DNA of 64,000 nucleotides from the NCBI GenBank assembly GCA_016705955.1, contig JADJKO010000004.1, forward strand, positions 248,001 through 312,000, given 5' to 3'. Both the position numbers and the translations under genes were made by a program. The notes below the pieces were generated by a model. That model had not been told where the DNA came from. It searched no databases and saw only the letters and a list, made by a program, of their open reading frames with translations. The DNA is from Flavobacteriales bacterium. Its GTDB lineage: Bacteria; Bacteroidota; Bacteroidia; Flavobacteriales_F; PHOS-HE28. Below are positions 36,696 through 49,500 of this stretch, one piece after another (position 1 is the stretch's first letter; each line of letters opens with the position of its first letter).

Positions 36696-39600
36696 ATGCG
36701 ACCGACCTCACCAATCAACCTTGTGATCAGGACCTTCGCCTCGATGGCCTGCCTTTTCTTGCTTCAAGGAGTAGGAAGCGCGCAGATCTTCACGATCGCG
36801 GATGGTGCCATCAACTCCTGCACCGGGGCGATCCTGGATAGCGGTGGGCAGGGTGCGACCGGCTACGGGAACAACGAGAGCTACACCGCCACCATCTGCC
36901 CGGACACGCCCGGCCAAAGCATCAACCTCACCTTTGTCACCTTCAACCTGAGCTTGGCGGGATCGGGCCCGATCGACAACCTCGCCATTTACGACGGAAC
37001 CTCTACTTCGGATCCGCTCTTGGGGATCTTCACCGGCACGGTGATCCAGGGCCAAGTGGTCTCCGCTTCGCCGAACAACCCGACCGGATGCCTCACCTTG
37101 GTCTTCACTTCCAATGACAACGGTACCGGGGTCTTCGGCGCAACCATCACGTGCATCACGCCGTGCTTCCCTCCCATCGCCGCTGCAACAGTCGGTCAAG
37201 CGTTGCCGGCCTTGGTCTGTGTGGATGAGGTGATCACCTACGATGCTTCGGCATCCGCTGCAGCGGCGGGTTTCAACATCGTGCAGTATGAATGGGACCT
37301 GGGTGATGGCACTTCCGCGAGTGGTCCGGTGGTGAACCATTCCTTCGGTATTCCCGGTGCGTACACCGCACAAGTGACACTCACGGATAACAACGGTTGC
37401 ACGAACACCAATACGGTGGACCTGCAAGTGTTCGTCGGAACAACGCCCTTGTTCACCGGCACCACGGAGAGCCTTTCGATCTGCCAAGGCGGAACCATCG
37501 ACCTATACGGCATCGCGACCCCAGTGACCTGGAGCGCGTTGCCGGTCGTTGATTTCGGAGCAGGTGTTTACCTGCCGGACAATGTGGGGCAGACCTTCAC
37601 GAGCCAGCTCACATACGGCTTCTTTCCACCGGGCTCCACGCTCACGAATGTGAACGACCTGCTCGGGATCTGCGTGGACATGGAACATTCCTTCATGGGT
37701 GATCTGGTGATCTCGATCACCTGTCCGAACGGTCAAAGCGTGGTGTTGCACCAGCAGAATGGTGGTGGAACGTACATCGGCGGCGCGAACGACACGGATA
37801 ACGCGGCCAACCCGGTTCCCGGCACGTGCTGGAACTATTGCTGGTCACCGAACGCCACGCTGGGAACCTTCGCCCAATGCGCTGCCTTCGGAGCGACGCC
37901 GAATGTGATGATGGGTGGGAATCCGCCGAACAATGCGTTGATCCCGGGCACATACAGCAGCTTGAATCCGCTGAGTGCGTTGGTCGGCTGTCCGTTGAAT
38001 GGCACGTGGACCTTCTCGGTCACGGATCTCTGGGCGATCGACAACGGCTTCCTGTGCGCGTGGAACATCAACTTCGATCCGAGCCTCTACCCGGACCTCA
38101 TCCAATTCACACCCACCATCGGCTTCCACCCGGATTCCATGGCATGGTCGGGCCCCGGCGTGGTGCTCGATCCTGCGGACCCAAGCCATGCTTCGCTCAC
38201 GCCAACAGTACCCGGCGTCTACAATTACGCGTTCACCGTGACCGACAACTTCGGATGCTCCTATGACACGACCATCGCTGTGACGGTGACCAATGCTCCT
38301 GTGGTGGAAGCGACCGCTACGCTTGGTGCGACATGCAGCGATCCCACACAAATGCATGCGGAGATCGTGGCCTTCCCGCCTCCACCACCGAACTGCACAT
38401 ACTCGTTGGTCATGCACGATTCCTTCGGCGATGGTTGGAACGGCGGGGCGAACATCCATTTCGTGATCAACGGCGTGTCCACCACGTACACCATGGATCC
38501 TGGAGGCAACAACACCACCGTGATCTTGTCCATTCCCTTCGGCGCGACTTTGTCGTTGGTGTACACCGCAGGCACGCTCTGGAACAATGAGAACTCCTTC
38601 GAGCTGCTGGACTACGCCGGTGCGATCCTGTACGATTCGCCGAACGGCCCAGCGACCGGAACACTGTGGACCGGAACAGGGAATTGCGGATCCAGTGTGG
38701 GGCCGGTGATCTGGCAATGGACCCCCGCTGTCGGCGTGGACCTTCCGGGATCTCCGGACGTGAACGCACAGATCACGCAACCGACCACTTTCGTGGTGAT
38801 GGTATATCCGTTCGGGCAGCCGTGGTGCTTCACAACGGATACGTTGGAGGTGACGCCGCCTTCCTTCCTGGAGAATGATAGTCTGGTGGTGGATGTGTTG
38901 TGCAACGGCGCCGATGGCAGCATCACGCTTATCACTTCCGGACTGGGTGGCCCGTGGAATTATCAATGGATCAATGGATCCGGAGCACCGGTACAGACAA
39001 CGACCGGTGCAATGGGTGATGTGCTACAGGCACCTGCGGGTACCTACACGGCGTTCATCAGCGAAGGGCCACTTGGCAATGGATGCTTGGACACGCTCAC
39101 GGCCACGATCACGGAACCGCCTCCGTTGGAATGGATCGCTGTTCCAAGTGACACGTTGATCTGCCTCACGGGCACGGCCACACTCGCTGCGGAAGCACAA
39201 GGCGGGACCGGCACCATTTCGTTGCAGTGGTCACAAGGACTCGTCGGCAACGGACCGCATGGTGTGAGTCCGCCGGACATGGTCACCTATTTCGTTCAAG
39301 CCACGGACCAGAACGGTTGTGTCACACAGCCCGCACAGGTCACGGTCACGGTCCGCCCGGCATTCACCTTCACACCGCTCGAACCCGATACCGAATGTTA
39401 CGGGATCCCTGTTCCCTACATCGTACCGGACGCCGCCGGTGGTGATGGCGCCTACAACTACGATTGGGGCCAAGGGCCACAGCCGTTCAACGCAACGGAG
39501 TTCCTGCTTCCGAACTCTGGAATTGTTTGCGTGACCCTTAGCGATGGTTGCGAAACTCCTCCGCTTACGAGTTGCGCACCACTGGTGATCCTGCACACAC

Positions 39601-40388
39601 CACCGATCGAACTCAGTGCGGACACAACGCTCGGATGTGTTCCCTTCTCGGTGCGCTTCACGCTGCGCGATACCACCGGAGGCACATGGGTGGATTGGGC
39701 CTTCGGCGATGGAAGCCACGTGATGGATACGAGCAGTGTGGTGCATACCTATACCGATGCAGGCAACTTCGATGTGGGCATGGTGATCACTTGGCCGAAC
39801 GGATGCATCACGGACTCGGTGGTGAATGACCTGGTACGCACGCTCACGGTACCGATCGCGACCATGACCTGGACGCCAAGCCCGGCCACGATCAACGATC
39901 CCTTGGTCCACTTCCAGGACCTCAGCGTTCCCAATGTGGTGAGTTGGTGGTGGGACTTCGGACCGGAGTTCGGCACCAGTGATGAACCCGACCCGGTGAT
40001 CATGTTCCCGAATGAAGTGGGTGGTAGCTATCCCTTGATGCTGGTGGTGGCGAACGCGCTCGGTTGTTCCGATACCCTGCGCACATGGGTTGATATCCAG
40101 GATGAGTTCCTGGTGTGGATCCCGAATGCATTCACGCCGGATGGCAATCCACACAACCCGGATTTCTTCATCAGCGGAAATGATCTTTCACCCGACGGTT
40201 ACGAGCTCATCATCTTCGATCGCTGGGGTGGCGAAGTGTTCCACTCCAAGGATCTTGGTGAACACTGGGATGGTACCAGCGGCGGCACCGATCTTCCGCA
40301 AGGTTTGTATGTGTACCGGGTGGAGATCCACGCACAGAGCTCACGCAAGAAGCGCGTGATCTACGGGCACGTCAACCTCCTTCGTTGA
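36696..40388 (+). CDS. Secreted multidomain adhesin 2, T9SS type B sorting domain
   Basis: 1230 residues from the ATG at 36696 (MRPTSPINLVIRTFASMACL, signal peptide). It has the same N-terminal order as adhesin 1: CUB-like (ICPDTPGQSINLTFVTFNLS), PKD (YEWDLGDGTSASGPVVNHSF), P-domain-like (ICVDMEHSFMGDLVISITCP) and the DSFGDGWNGGANIHFVINGV unit. It then diverges into several Ig-like or SprB-like modules and two late PKD domains (VDWAFGDGSHVMD; WWWDFGPEFGTSD). The type B end is VWIPNAFTPDGNPHNPDFF and ELIIFDRWGGEVFH. The start further upstream at 36582 lies in the terminator and is rejected. A recent tandem duplication with adhesins 1 and 3 is likely. Confidence 0.88.
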   Translation: MRPTSPINLVIRTFASMACLFLLQGVGSAQIFTIADGAINSCTGAILDSGGQGATGYGNNESYTATICPDTPGQSINLTFVTFNLSLAGSGPIDNLAIYDGTSTSDPLLGIFTGTVIQGQVVSASPNNPTGCLTLVFTSNDNGTGVFGATITCITPCFPPIAAATVGQALPALVCVDEVITYDASASAAAAGFNIVQYEWDLGDGTSASGPVVNHSFGIPGAYTAQVTLTDNNGCTNTNTVDLQVFVGTTPLFTGTTESLSICQGGTIDLYGIATPVTWSALPVVDFGAGVYLPDNVGQTFTSQLTYGFFPPGSTLTNVNDLLGICVDMEHSFMGDLVISITCPNGQSVVLHQQNGGGTYIGGANDTDNAANPVPGTCWNYCWSPNATLGTFAQCAAFGATPNVMMGGNPPNNALIPGTYSSLNPLSALVGCPLNGTWTFSVTDLWAIDNGFLCAWNINFDPSLYPDLIQFTPTIGFHPDSMAWSGPGVVLDPADPSHASLTPTVPGVYNYAFTVTDNFGCSYDTTIAVTVTNAPVVEATATLGATCSDPTQMHAEIVAFPPPPPNCTYSLVMHDSFGDGWNGGANIHFVINGVSTTYTMDPGGNNTTVILSIPFGATLSLVYTAGTLWNNENSFELLDYAGAILYDSPNGPATGTLWTGTGNCGSSVGPVIWQWTPAVGVDLPGSPDVNAQITQPTTFVVMVYPFGQPWCFTTDTLEVTPPSFLENDSLVVDVLCNGADGSITLITSGLGGPWNYQWINGSGAPVQTTTGAMGDVLQAPAGTYTAFISEGPLGNGCLDTLTATITEPPPLEWIAVPSDTLICLTGTATLAAEAQGGTGTISLQWSQGLVGNGPHGVSPPDMVTYFVQATDQNGCVTQPAQVTVTVRPAFTFTPLEPDTECYGIPVPYIVPDAAGGDGAYNYDWGQGPQPFNATEFLLPNSGIVCVTLSDGCETPPLTSCAPLVILHTPPIELSADTTLGCVPFSVRFTLRDTTGGTWVDWAFGDGSHVMDTSSVVHTYTDAGNFDVGMVITWPNGCITDSVVNDLVRTLTVPIATMTWTPSPATINDPLVHFQDLSVPNVVSWWWDFGPEFGTSDEPDPVIMFPNEVGGSYPLMLVVANALGCSDTLRTWVDIQDEFLVWIPNAFTPDGNPHNPDFFISGNDLSPDGYELIIFDRWGGEVFHSKDLGEHWDGTSGGTDLPQGLYVYRVEIHAQSSRKKRVIYGHVNLLR

Positions 40389-40535
40389 TCGCTCTTCCTT
40401 CATAGGCGGTTCGTGGGCATCCGTGCTCCACCGATCGCTGTTCGTCAAATACCTTGACATCGAGTTCGACCGTATGGGATGAACGGCTATTTTTCAAGCG
40501 CTTGGGGGATCCACCTACCCCTCAAGGTGCCTTGA

Positions 40536-43500
40536 ATGCAGCAACACTACGCAGGGCCGTCTGTTCATCGTTCCTCCTCCCGAGCATTGCGCAATGCGTT
40601 TGGGATCCTTGTGTTGCTGCTATCGGCAAGCGCCTTCGCCCAGCCCTTCCCGATCTTCAACGGCACATCCAACACCTGTGTTGGTGCCTTCCTCGATAGC
40701 GGTGGCCAAGGAGCCAGTGGTTATTCGAACAACGAGGACTACACCTACACCATTTGCCCGGACACCCCCGGCGGCGCCATCTCGCTGAACTTCCTCACGT
40801 TCAACCTCGCCACAAATGGTCAGGCGCCGATCGACTTCATGACGATCTATGATGGCAACAGCACTGCTGCACCCCAACTCTTCAATTGGACGGGCACGGC
40901 AGGGCAAGGTCAGGTTGCAAGTGCCTCGGCAGGTAATCCGACCGGCTGCCTCACCGTAGTGTTCCACTCGAATAATGCCGGCACAGGTGTTTTCGCGGCG
41001 GGCATCACGTGCTACCAACCGTGTGCCCGGCCCACTGCCGTGGCCACGCATGGCGGTAACCCACGCCGGATCTGTCCGGGCCAGAGCGTCACGTTCAACA
41101 GCGCGGCATCGTTCGCTGCACCGGGCTTCGCGATCGCATCGCGCCGTTGGGATTTCGGCGATGGCACGATCGTGAACAACGCGCCAGCCTCGGTATCACA
41201 CACCTATGCAGCACCCGGGGGATACACAGCGCAATTGTATCTGATCGACAACAACGGATGTGCTAGCACCAACTTGGTGGATCTCGTCACGCTGGTGGGC
41301 ACGCATCCGGATTTCCAGGGCACGGGTGGGACGTTGACCGGTTGTGCTGGTGAAACAGTTTGCTTGAACGGCGTGGTGAATGCGACCACGTGGACGGAAT
41401 CGCCCAGCCCGAATCTGGGTGGTGGGGTGTTCCTTCCGGATAACGTGGGTGAATGTTTTCAGAGCACCATCACCTACAACCAATTTCCGCCAGGCGCCAC
41501 GCTCACGAACATCAACGGCCTGCTCTCCATCTGTGTGCAGATGGAGCATTCGTTCATTGGCGATCTGGTGATCAACATCATCAGTCCTACAGGGCAGACG
41601 GTGACCATGCACCAGCAAGGTGGAGGCGCAACTTTCCTAGGGATACCGGTGGACAATGACCTTACCCCGAATGTGCAAGGCACCTGTTGGAATTACTGCT
41701 GGAGTCCGACCGCCACCAATGGTACGTGGGTGGATAACGCAGGTGGAACCTTGCCCAGCGGAACGTATGAAAGCCTCAACCCGCTGTCCGGGCTCGTCGG
41801 TTCGCAACTGAACGGTACGTGGACCTTCGAAGTGTGCGATCTGTGGGCCTCCGATAACGGGTTCATCTGCGATTGGAGCATCGACTTCAACCCCGCACTG
41901 TTCGATGACCTGATCGAATTCACACCAGTTTACGGCGCGCAATGCGACAGCAGCTTTTGGACCGGCTCGAACATCACCAGCCAGAATGCCAACTGCAACC
42001 AGGCGTGTGTCACGCCCGCGGCACCGGGCAATTACAATTACGTGTACCACGTCACGGACAACTTCGGTTGCACCTACGACACGACCCTCACTGTGAACAT
42101 CATTGCCGGACCGCAAGTGAACGCTGGGCCGGATGCAAGCACGTGCAACACACCCGTGCAGTTGGGCGCGACGATAACCGGCGGTGGATTCCCGACGAAT
42201 TGCGACTACGTCCTCACCCTTTATGATGCCTTCGGTGATGGATGGACCGGCCTCTTCGGGCTTGGATCCAACGGTTCCAGCGTGACCGTGACCGTGAACG
42301 GAACGCCCTATGGCTATTGGTTGAACGGCGGCGCCCAGGCAAGTGTGAACATACCCGTCACGACGGGCGCTACGGTGACGATCAATTATGTCGCCGGAAA
42401 CCTGTACAATGGTGAGCAATCATACACCTTGTTCAACAGCACCGGCGGGGTGGTTTATGCCTCTCCACTCGGGCCGGGCGGCGGACTTGCATGGAGCGGC
42501 GTGGCGAACTGCCCGGGCGGAGCTTTCGTGTATAGCTGGTCTCCGACCGCTGGGTTGAACAACGCGAACATTGCGAACCCCATCGCTACCGTCGCGGGGA
42601 CCACGGTGTATTGTGTGACCGTTTACCAGGTCGGCCACCCGTTGTGTACGAGTACGGATTGCCTGACGATCACGATGGACGTGTCGGTCAGCGCAGGAAC
42701 GAACGGAGCGATCGCATTGTGCAGCAATTCCGCCGCAGCGAACCTCTTCGCACAACTCGGTGGCTCGCCTACAGCTGGCGGCACATGGGCCGCGCCGGGC
42801 GGTGCTGCACATTCGGGGACTTTCGTTCCTGGGGTCGATCCAACGGGGATCTACACATACACCGTCGGCGGTGCAGGCGCATGCGGAACTCCGGTGAGTT
42901 CGACGGTGAATGTCACGGTCTATCCTCTTCCAGTTGCTGGCACCTCCACCAGCTTGTCGGTTTGTAGCACGGATGCAGCGCAGTTGTTATTCCCACTGCT
43001 CGGTGCCACGGCAATGCCCGGCGGCACATGGACCGCACCGGGTGGCGGGGCATTCGCAGGTAGCTACAACCCGGCAGTGAACATCCCAGGAGTGTACACC
43101 TACACGGTCACTGGCACAGCACCATGCCCGAATGCTACCGCAACCGTTACTGTTTCTGAGGGCATCCCGCCGAATGCCGGGAACGACAACAGCATCACAG
43201 TGTGTACTTCGAGCGCAGCCTTCTCCATGCAGGCACAACTCGGAGGAGCACCCGATGGCGGCGGTTCATGGACGGCACCCGGTGGCGGTGCTTTCGCAGG
43301 AGGTTTCGATCCGGCTGTGGATGCACCGGGCATTTACACCTATACCGTTCCAGGTGTTGCGCCGTGCCCGAATGATCAAGCCACGCTCACGATCGCAGTG
43401 AACACACCACCGATCCCCGGAACGCCGGGCAACATCACGCTCTGCTCGACCGACGCACCAGCAAGTCTCTTCGCGCAACTCGGCGGAACGCCCGATGCCG

Positions 43501-46500
43501 GTGGCGCGTGGAGCGGACCAAGTCCAGTCGTTGGTGGACGATAACCCGCGACGATGAGTGCGGGTGTGTACACCTACACCGTGAGCGGAACGGCACCGTG
43601 CCCGAACGAGAGCGCGACGGTAACCGTGACGATCAACACGCCGCCGAACCCCGGAACGCCCGGCAACATCACGCTATGTTCAACTGACGCGGCTGCATCA
43701 CTCTTCGCGCAACTCGGCGGCGCACCGCAAGCCGGTGGCGCATGGAGCGGACCAAGTCCTGTCGTTGGTGGCATGATCAACCCCGCGACGATGAGTGCGG
43801 GTGTGTACACCTACACCGTGAACGGAACGGCACCTTGCCCGAACGAGAGCGCGACAGTGACCGTCACGATCAACACGCCGCCGGATCCCGGAACGCCGGG
43901 CAACATCACGCTCTGCTCAACTGACGCGGCTGCATCACTCTTCGCGCAACTCGGCGGAACGCCGCAAGCCGGTGGCGCGTGGAGTGGACCAAGTCCTGTC
44001 ATTGGCGGCATGATCAACCCCGCGACGATGAGTGCGGGTGTGTACACCTACACCGTGAACGGAACTGCACCGTGCCCGAACCAGAGCGCAACGGTGACGG
44101 TGACGATCAATACACCACCGGATCCAGGAACGCCGGGCACGATCACACTCTGTAGCACTGATGCTGCTGCATCACTCTTCGCGCAACTCGGCGGAACGCC
44201 CGATGCCGGTGGCGCGTGGAGCGGACCAAGTCCAGTCGTTGGTGGCATGATCAACCCCGCGACGATGAGTGCGGGGTGTACACCTACACCGTGAGCGGAA
44301 CGGCACCGTGCCCGAACGAGAGCGCGACGGTGACGGTGACGATCAACACGCCACCGATCCCGGGAACACCGGGCACGATCACACTCTGTAGCACTGATGC
44401 TGCTTCACTCTTCGCGCAACTCGGCGGAACGCCCGATGCCGGTGGCGCGTGGAGCGGACCAAGTCCAGTCGTTGGTGGCATGATCAACCCCGCGACGATG
44501 AGTGCGGGTGTGTACACCTACACCGTGAGCGGAACGGCACCGTGCCCGAACGAGAGCGCGACGGTGACGGTGACGATCAACACGCCACCGATCCCGGGAA
44601 CACCGGGCACGATCACACTTTGTAGCACTGATGCTGCTGCATCACTCTTCGCGCAACTCGGCGGAACGCCCGATGCCGGTGGCGCGTGGAGCGGACCAAG
44701 TCCAGTCGTTGGTGGCATGATCAACCCCGCGACGATGAGTGCGGGTGTGTACACCTACACCGTGAACGGAACGGCACCTTGTCCGAATGAGACGGCAACC
44801 GTCACGGTGACGATCAATACACCACCGGATCCAGGAACACCGGGCAACATCACGCTCTGCTCGACAGACGCGGCAGCATCACTCTTCGCGCAACTCGGCG
44901 GCGCGCCGCAAGCCGGTGGCGCTTGGAGCGGACCATCACCTGTGGTTGGCGGGATGATCAACCCCGCGACGATGAGCGCGGGTGTCTACACCTACACAGT
45001 GAACGGAACCGCGCCGTGTCCGAATCAGAGTGCGACAGTGACCGTGACGATCAACACGCCACCTATCCCGGGAACACCGGGCAACATCACGCTCTGCTCG
45101 ACAGACGCAGCAGCATCACTCTTCGCGCAACTCGGCGGAACGCCCGATGCCGGTGGCGCGTGGAGCGGACCAAGTCCAGTCGTTGGTGGCATGATCAACC
45201 CCGCGACGATGAGTGCGGGTGTGTACACCTACACCGTGAACGGAACTGCACCGTGCCCGAACGAGAGCGCGACGGTGACGGTGACGATCAACACGCCACC
45301 GATCCCGGGAACACCGGGCAACATCACGTTGTGCAGCACCGATGCAGCGGCGAGTTTGTTCGCGCAACTCGGCGGAACGCCCGATGCCGGTGGCGCGTGG
45401 AGCGGACCAAGTCCTGTTGTCGGTGGCATGATCAACCCCGCGACGATGAGCGCGGGTGTGTACACCTACACCGTGAGCGGAACTGCGCCGTGCCCGAATG
45501 AGAGCGCGACGGTGACGGTGACGATCAACACGCCACCGATCCCGGGAACGCCCGGCGTGATCACACTATGTTCAACTGACGCAGCCGCATCACTCTTCGC
45601 GCAACTCGGCGGAACGCCTGATGCCGGTGGCGCGTGGAGCGGTCCGAGTCCAGTAGTCGGTGGCATGATCAATCCCGCGACGATGAGCGCGGGTGTGTAC
45701 ACCTACACCGTGAACGGAACGGCACCTTGCCCGAATGAGAGCGCGACGGTGACGGTGACGATCAACACGCCACCGATCCCGGGAACACCGGGCAACATCA
45801 CGCTATGTTCAACTGACGCGGCTGCATCACTCTTCGCGCAACTCGGCGGAACGCCTGATGCCGGTGGCGCGTGGAGTGGACCAAGTCCTGTCGTTGGCGG
45901 CATGATCAACCCCGCGACGATGAGTGCGGGTGTGTACACCTACACCGTGAACGGAACTGCACCGTGCCCGAACGAGAGCGCGACGGTGACGGTGACGATC
46001 AACACGCCACCGATCCCGGGAACACCGGGCAACATCACGTTGTGCAGCACCGATGCAGCGGCGAGTTTGTTCGCGCAACTCGGCGGAACGCCCGATGCCG
46101 GTGGCGCGTGGAGCGGACCAAGTCCTGTGGTCGGTGGCATGATCGATCCCGCAGTGATGAGCGCGGGTGTGTACACCTACACCGTGAGCGGAACTGCGCC
46201 GTGCCCGAATGAGAGCGCGACGGTGACGGTGACGATCAACACGCCACCGATCCCGGGAACACCGGGCAACATCACGCTCTGCTCGACAGACGCGGCTGCA
46301 TCACTCTTCGCGCAACTCGGCGGAACGCCGCAAGCCGGTGGCGCGTGGAGTGGACCAAGTCCTGTCGTTGGCGGCATGATCAACCCCGCGACGATGAGTG
46401 CGGGTGTGTACACCTACACCGTGAACGGAACTGCACCGTGCCCGAACGAGAGCGCGACGGTGACCGTGACGATCAACACGCCACCGATCCCGGGAACACC

Positions 46501-49500
46501 GGGCAACATCACGCTCTGCTCGACAGACGCGGCAGCATCACTCTTCGCGCAACTCGGCGGAACCCCGCGACGATGAGTGCGGGTGTGTACACCTACACCG
46601 TGAACGGAACTGCACCGTGCCCGAACGAGAGCGCGACGGTGACTGTGACGATCAACACGCCACCGATCCCGGGAACACCGGGCAACATCACACTCTGTAG
46701 CACTGATGCTGCTGCATCACTCTTCGCGCAACTCGGCGGAACGCCCGATGCCGGTGGCGCGTGGAGCGGACCAAGTCCTGTTGTCGGTGGCATGATCAAC
46801 CCCGCGACGATGAGCGCGGGTGTGTACACCTACACCGTGAGCGGAACTGCGCCGTGCCCGAATGAGAGCGCGACGGTGACGGTGACGATCAACACGCCAC
46901 CGATCCCGGGAACACCGGGCAACATCACGCTCTGCTCGACAGACGCAGCAGCATCACTCTTCGCGCAACTCGGCGGAACGCCCGATGCCGGTGGCGCGTG
47001 GAGCGGACCAAGTCCAGTCGTTGGTGGCATGATCAACCCCGCGACCATGAGCGCGGGTGTGTACACCTACACCGTGAACGGAACGGCGCCTTGTCCGAAT
47101 TTGAGTGCAACTGTTACCGTCACCATCAATCAAATGCCTGATGCGGGCATCAATGGAGGCTTGACCTTGTGCTCTTCGAGCCCTGGAACACTGCTCAGCA
47201 CGGGTCTCAATGGAACTCCTGATCTCGGCGGTACGTGGACCGCCCCCGGTGGTGGTCCGTCGAACGGGACATTCACACCCGGCACCAGTACGACTGGCCT
47301 TTACACCTACACTGTGAACGGGGTCGCGCCGTGCCCGAGCGTCTTAGCTACTGTGGATGTGAGCGTGGTGACCAACCCTAACGCGGGCACACCGGGCAAC
47401 GCGACGCTTTGTGCGACAGATGCCGCCATTCTCCTCTTCAATCAGCTAGGTGGCACACCTGATGCCGGCGGCGCATGGAGCGGACCATCACCTGTTGTGG
47501 GTGGCCAGTACAACCCGGCGACCATGAACCCCGGCGTGTACACATACACCATCACCGTTCCGCCACCGTGCGTGAACGCGAGCAGTACCGTGACGATAAT
47601 CGAGATCGCTCCGCCGAACGCGGGCATTGATGGCGCGATCACGCTCTGTATAAGCAGTCCGGCAACTTCATTGTTTGCAGCGCTAAGTGGTGGTGCGCAA
47701 GCCGGTGGCAACTGGAGCGGACCATCACCGGTTGTCGGTGGAATGTTCAACCCGGCAACGATGACCGCGGGGGTCTACACCTACACGGTGAATGGAACCG
47801 CGCCCTGCCCGAACGATCAATCCATCGTGACGGTGAACGTGGTGGCAGCTCCGAACGCAGGCACACCGGGTAATGCAACGCTCTGCGCCACGGATGCCGC
47901 GATCGACATGTTCGCGCAGCTGGGCGGAACACCGAACGTGGGCGGTGCATGGAGCGGACCAAGTCCCGTTGTCGGTGGGCAATATGATCCTGCCACAATG
48001 AACGCTGGTGTGTACACCTACACGATCACCGTTCCGCCACCGTGCGTGAACGCGAGCAGTACCGTGACGATCATCGAGATCGCTCCGCCGAACGCGGGCA
48101 CCGATGGCGCGATTACGCTCTGCATCAGCAGCCCGGCAACAGCGCTCTTCGCAGCACTTACAGGCGGTGCGCAAGCCGGAGGTAACTGGGCCGGTCCATC
48201 TCCTGTTGTCGGTGGCATGTTCAACCCAGCGACCATGACGGCAGGTGTGTACACCTACACGGTGAACGGCACGGTTCCCTGCCCGAACGATCAGTCCATT
48301 GTAACGGTGAACGTGGTGGCTGCGCCGAACGCGGGTACACCAGGGAATGCAACGTTGTGCGCGACGGATGGTGCAATTGATCTCTTCGCAGAACTCGGAG
48401 GGACACCGAACGTGGGCGGTGCATGGAGCGGACCAAGTCCCGTTGTCGGTGGGCAATATGATCCTGCCACAATGAACGCTGGTGTGTACACCTACACGAT
48501 CGTTGTTCCACTACCGTGCGTGAACGTGAGCAGCACGGTGACGATCATCGAGATCGCTCCGCCGAACGCGGGCACCGATGGCGCGATCACGCTCTGCATC
48601 AGCAGCCCGGCAACAGCGCTCTTCGCAGCGCTGAGTGGCGGTGCGCAAGCCGGTGGTGCTTGGAGCGGGCCTTCACCTGTTGTCGGTGGAATGTTCAACC
48701 CAGCGACCATGACAGCCGGCGTTTACACCTACACGGTGAACGGAACCGCACCGTGCCCGAACGATCAATCGACGGTAACAGTGAATGTGGTGGCTGCGCC
48801 GAACGCGGGTACACCAGGGAATGCAACGTTGTGCGCGACAGATGGAGCGATCGATCTCTTCAATGAACTCGGCGGAACTCCTGATGTCGGCGGAGGGTGG
48901 AGCGGGCCTTCACCAGTCGTTGGCGGGCAATACAACCCCGCTACAATGAACCCCGGGGTGTACACGTACTTGATCACGGTTCCACCGCCGTGCGTAAACG
49001 TGAGCAGTACCGTGACGATCATCGAGATCGCTCCGCCGAACGCGGGCACCGATGGCGCGATCACGCTCTGCATCAGCAGCCCGGCAACAGCGCTCTTCGC
49101 AGCACTTACAGGCGGTGCGCAAGCCGGTGGCAACTGGAGCGGACCATCACCGGTTGTCGGTGGAATGTTCGATCCAGCGACCATGACGGCTGGTGTGTAC
49201 ACCTACACCGTGAACGGAACGGCGCCGTGTCCTAATGATCAATCGGTAGTTACGGTAACGGTCGTGAGCGCGCCTGATCCCGGTGTGAACGGCGCGATCA
49301 CCTTGTGTTCGATCGATGCATCCATCGATCTCTTCGCGCAACTTGGTGGAAGCCCGGATGCTGGTGGCACTTGGAGTGGACCATCACCGGTGGTGGGTGG
49401 CACTTACGATCCCGCAATGATGACTGCTGGCGTGTACACCTACACGATCACCGTTCCGCTACCCTGTGTTAACGTGAGTTCCACCGTGACCGTCGGAGTG

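Noticed and set aside
46345..46560. N-terminal part of the open frame that runs 46345-52236
   Set aside because: Before about 46565 it is the wrong frame of the repeat; only after the 58-bp loss does it match the adhesin modules.
43574..47066. Regularly spaced antisense open frames of 68-78 codons across the adhesin array
   Set aside because: They repeat with the 237-bp unit and start and stop at the same point in each; they are shadows of the plus-strand modules.
43390..47110. CRISPR-like periodic repeats
   Set aside because: The 237-bp units are coding, contiguous, and have no spacers; the 21-bp units at 20.1-20.5 kb also lack spacers.
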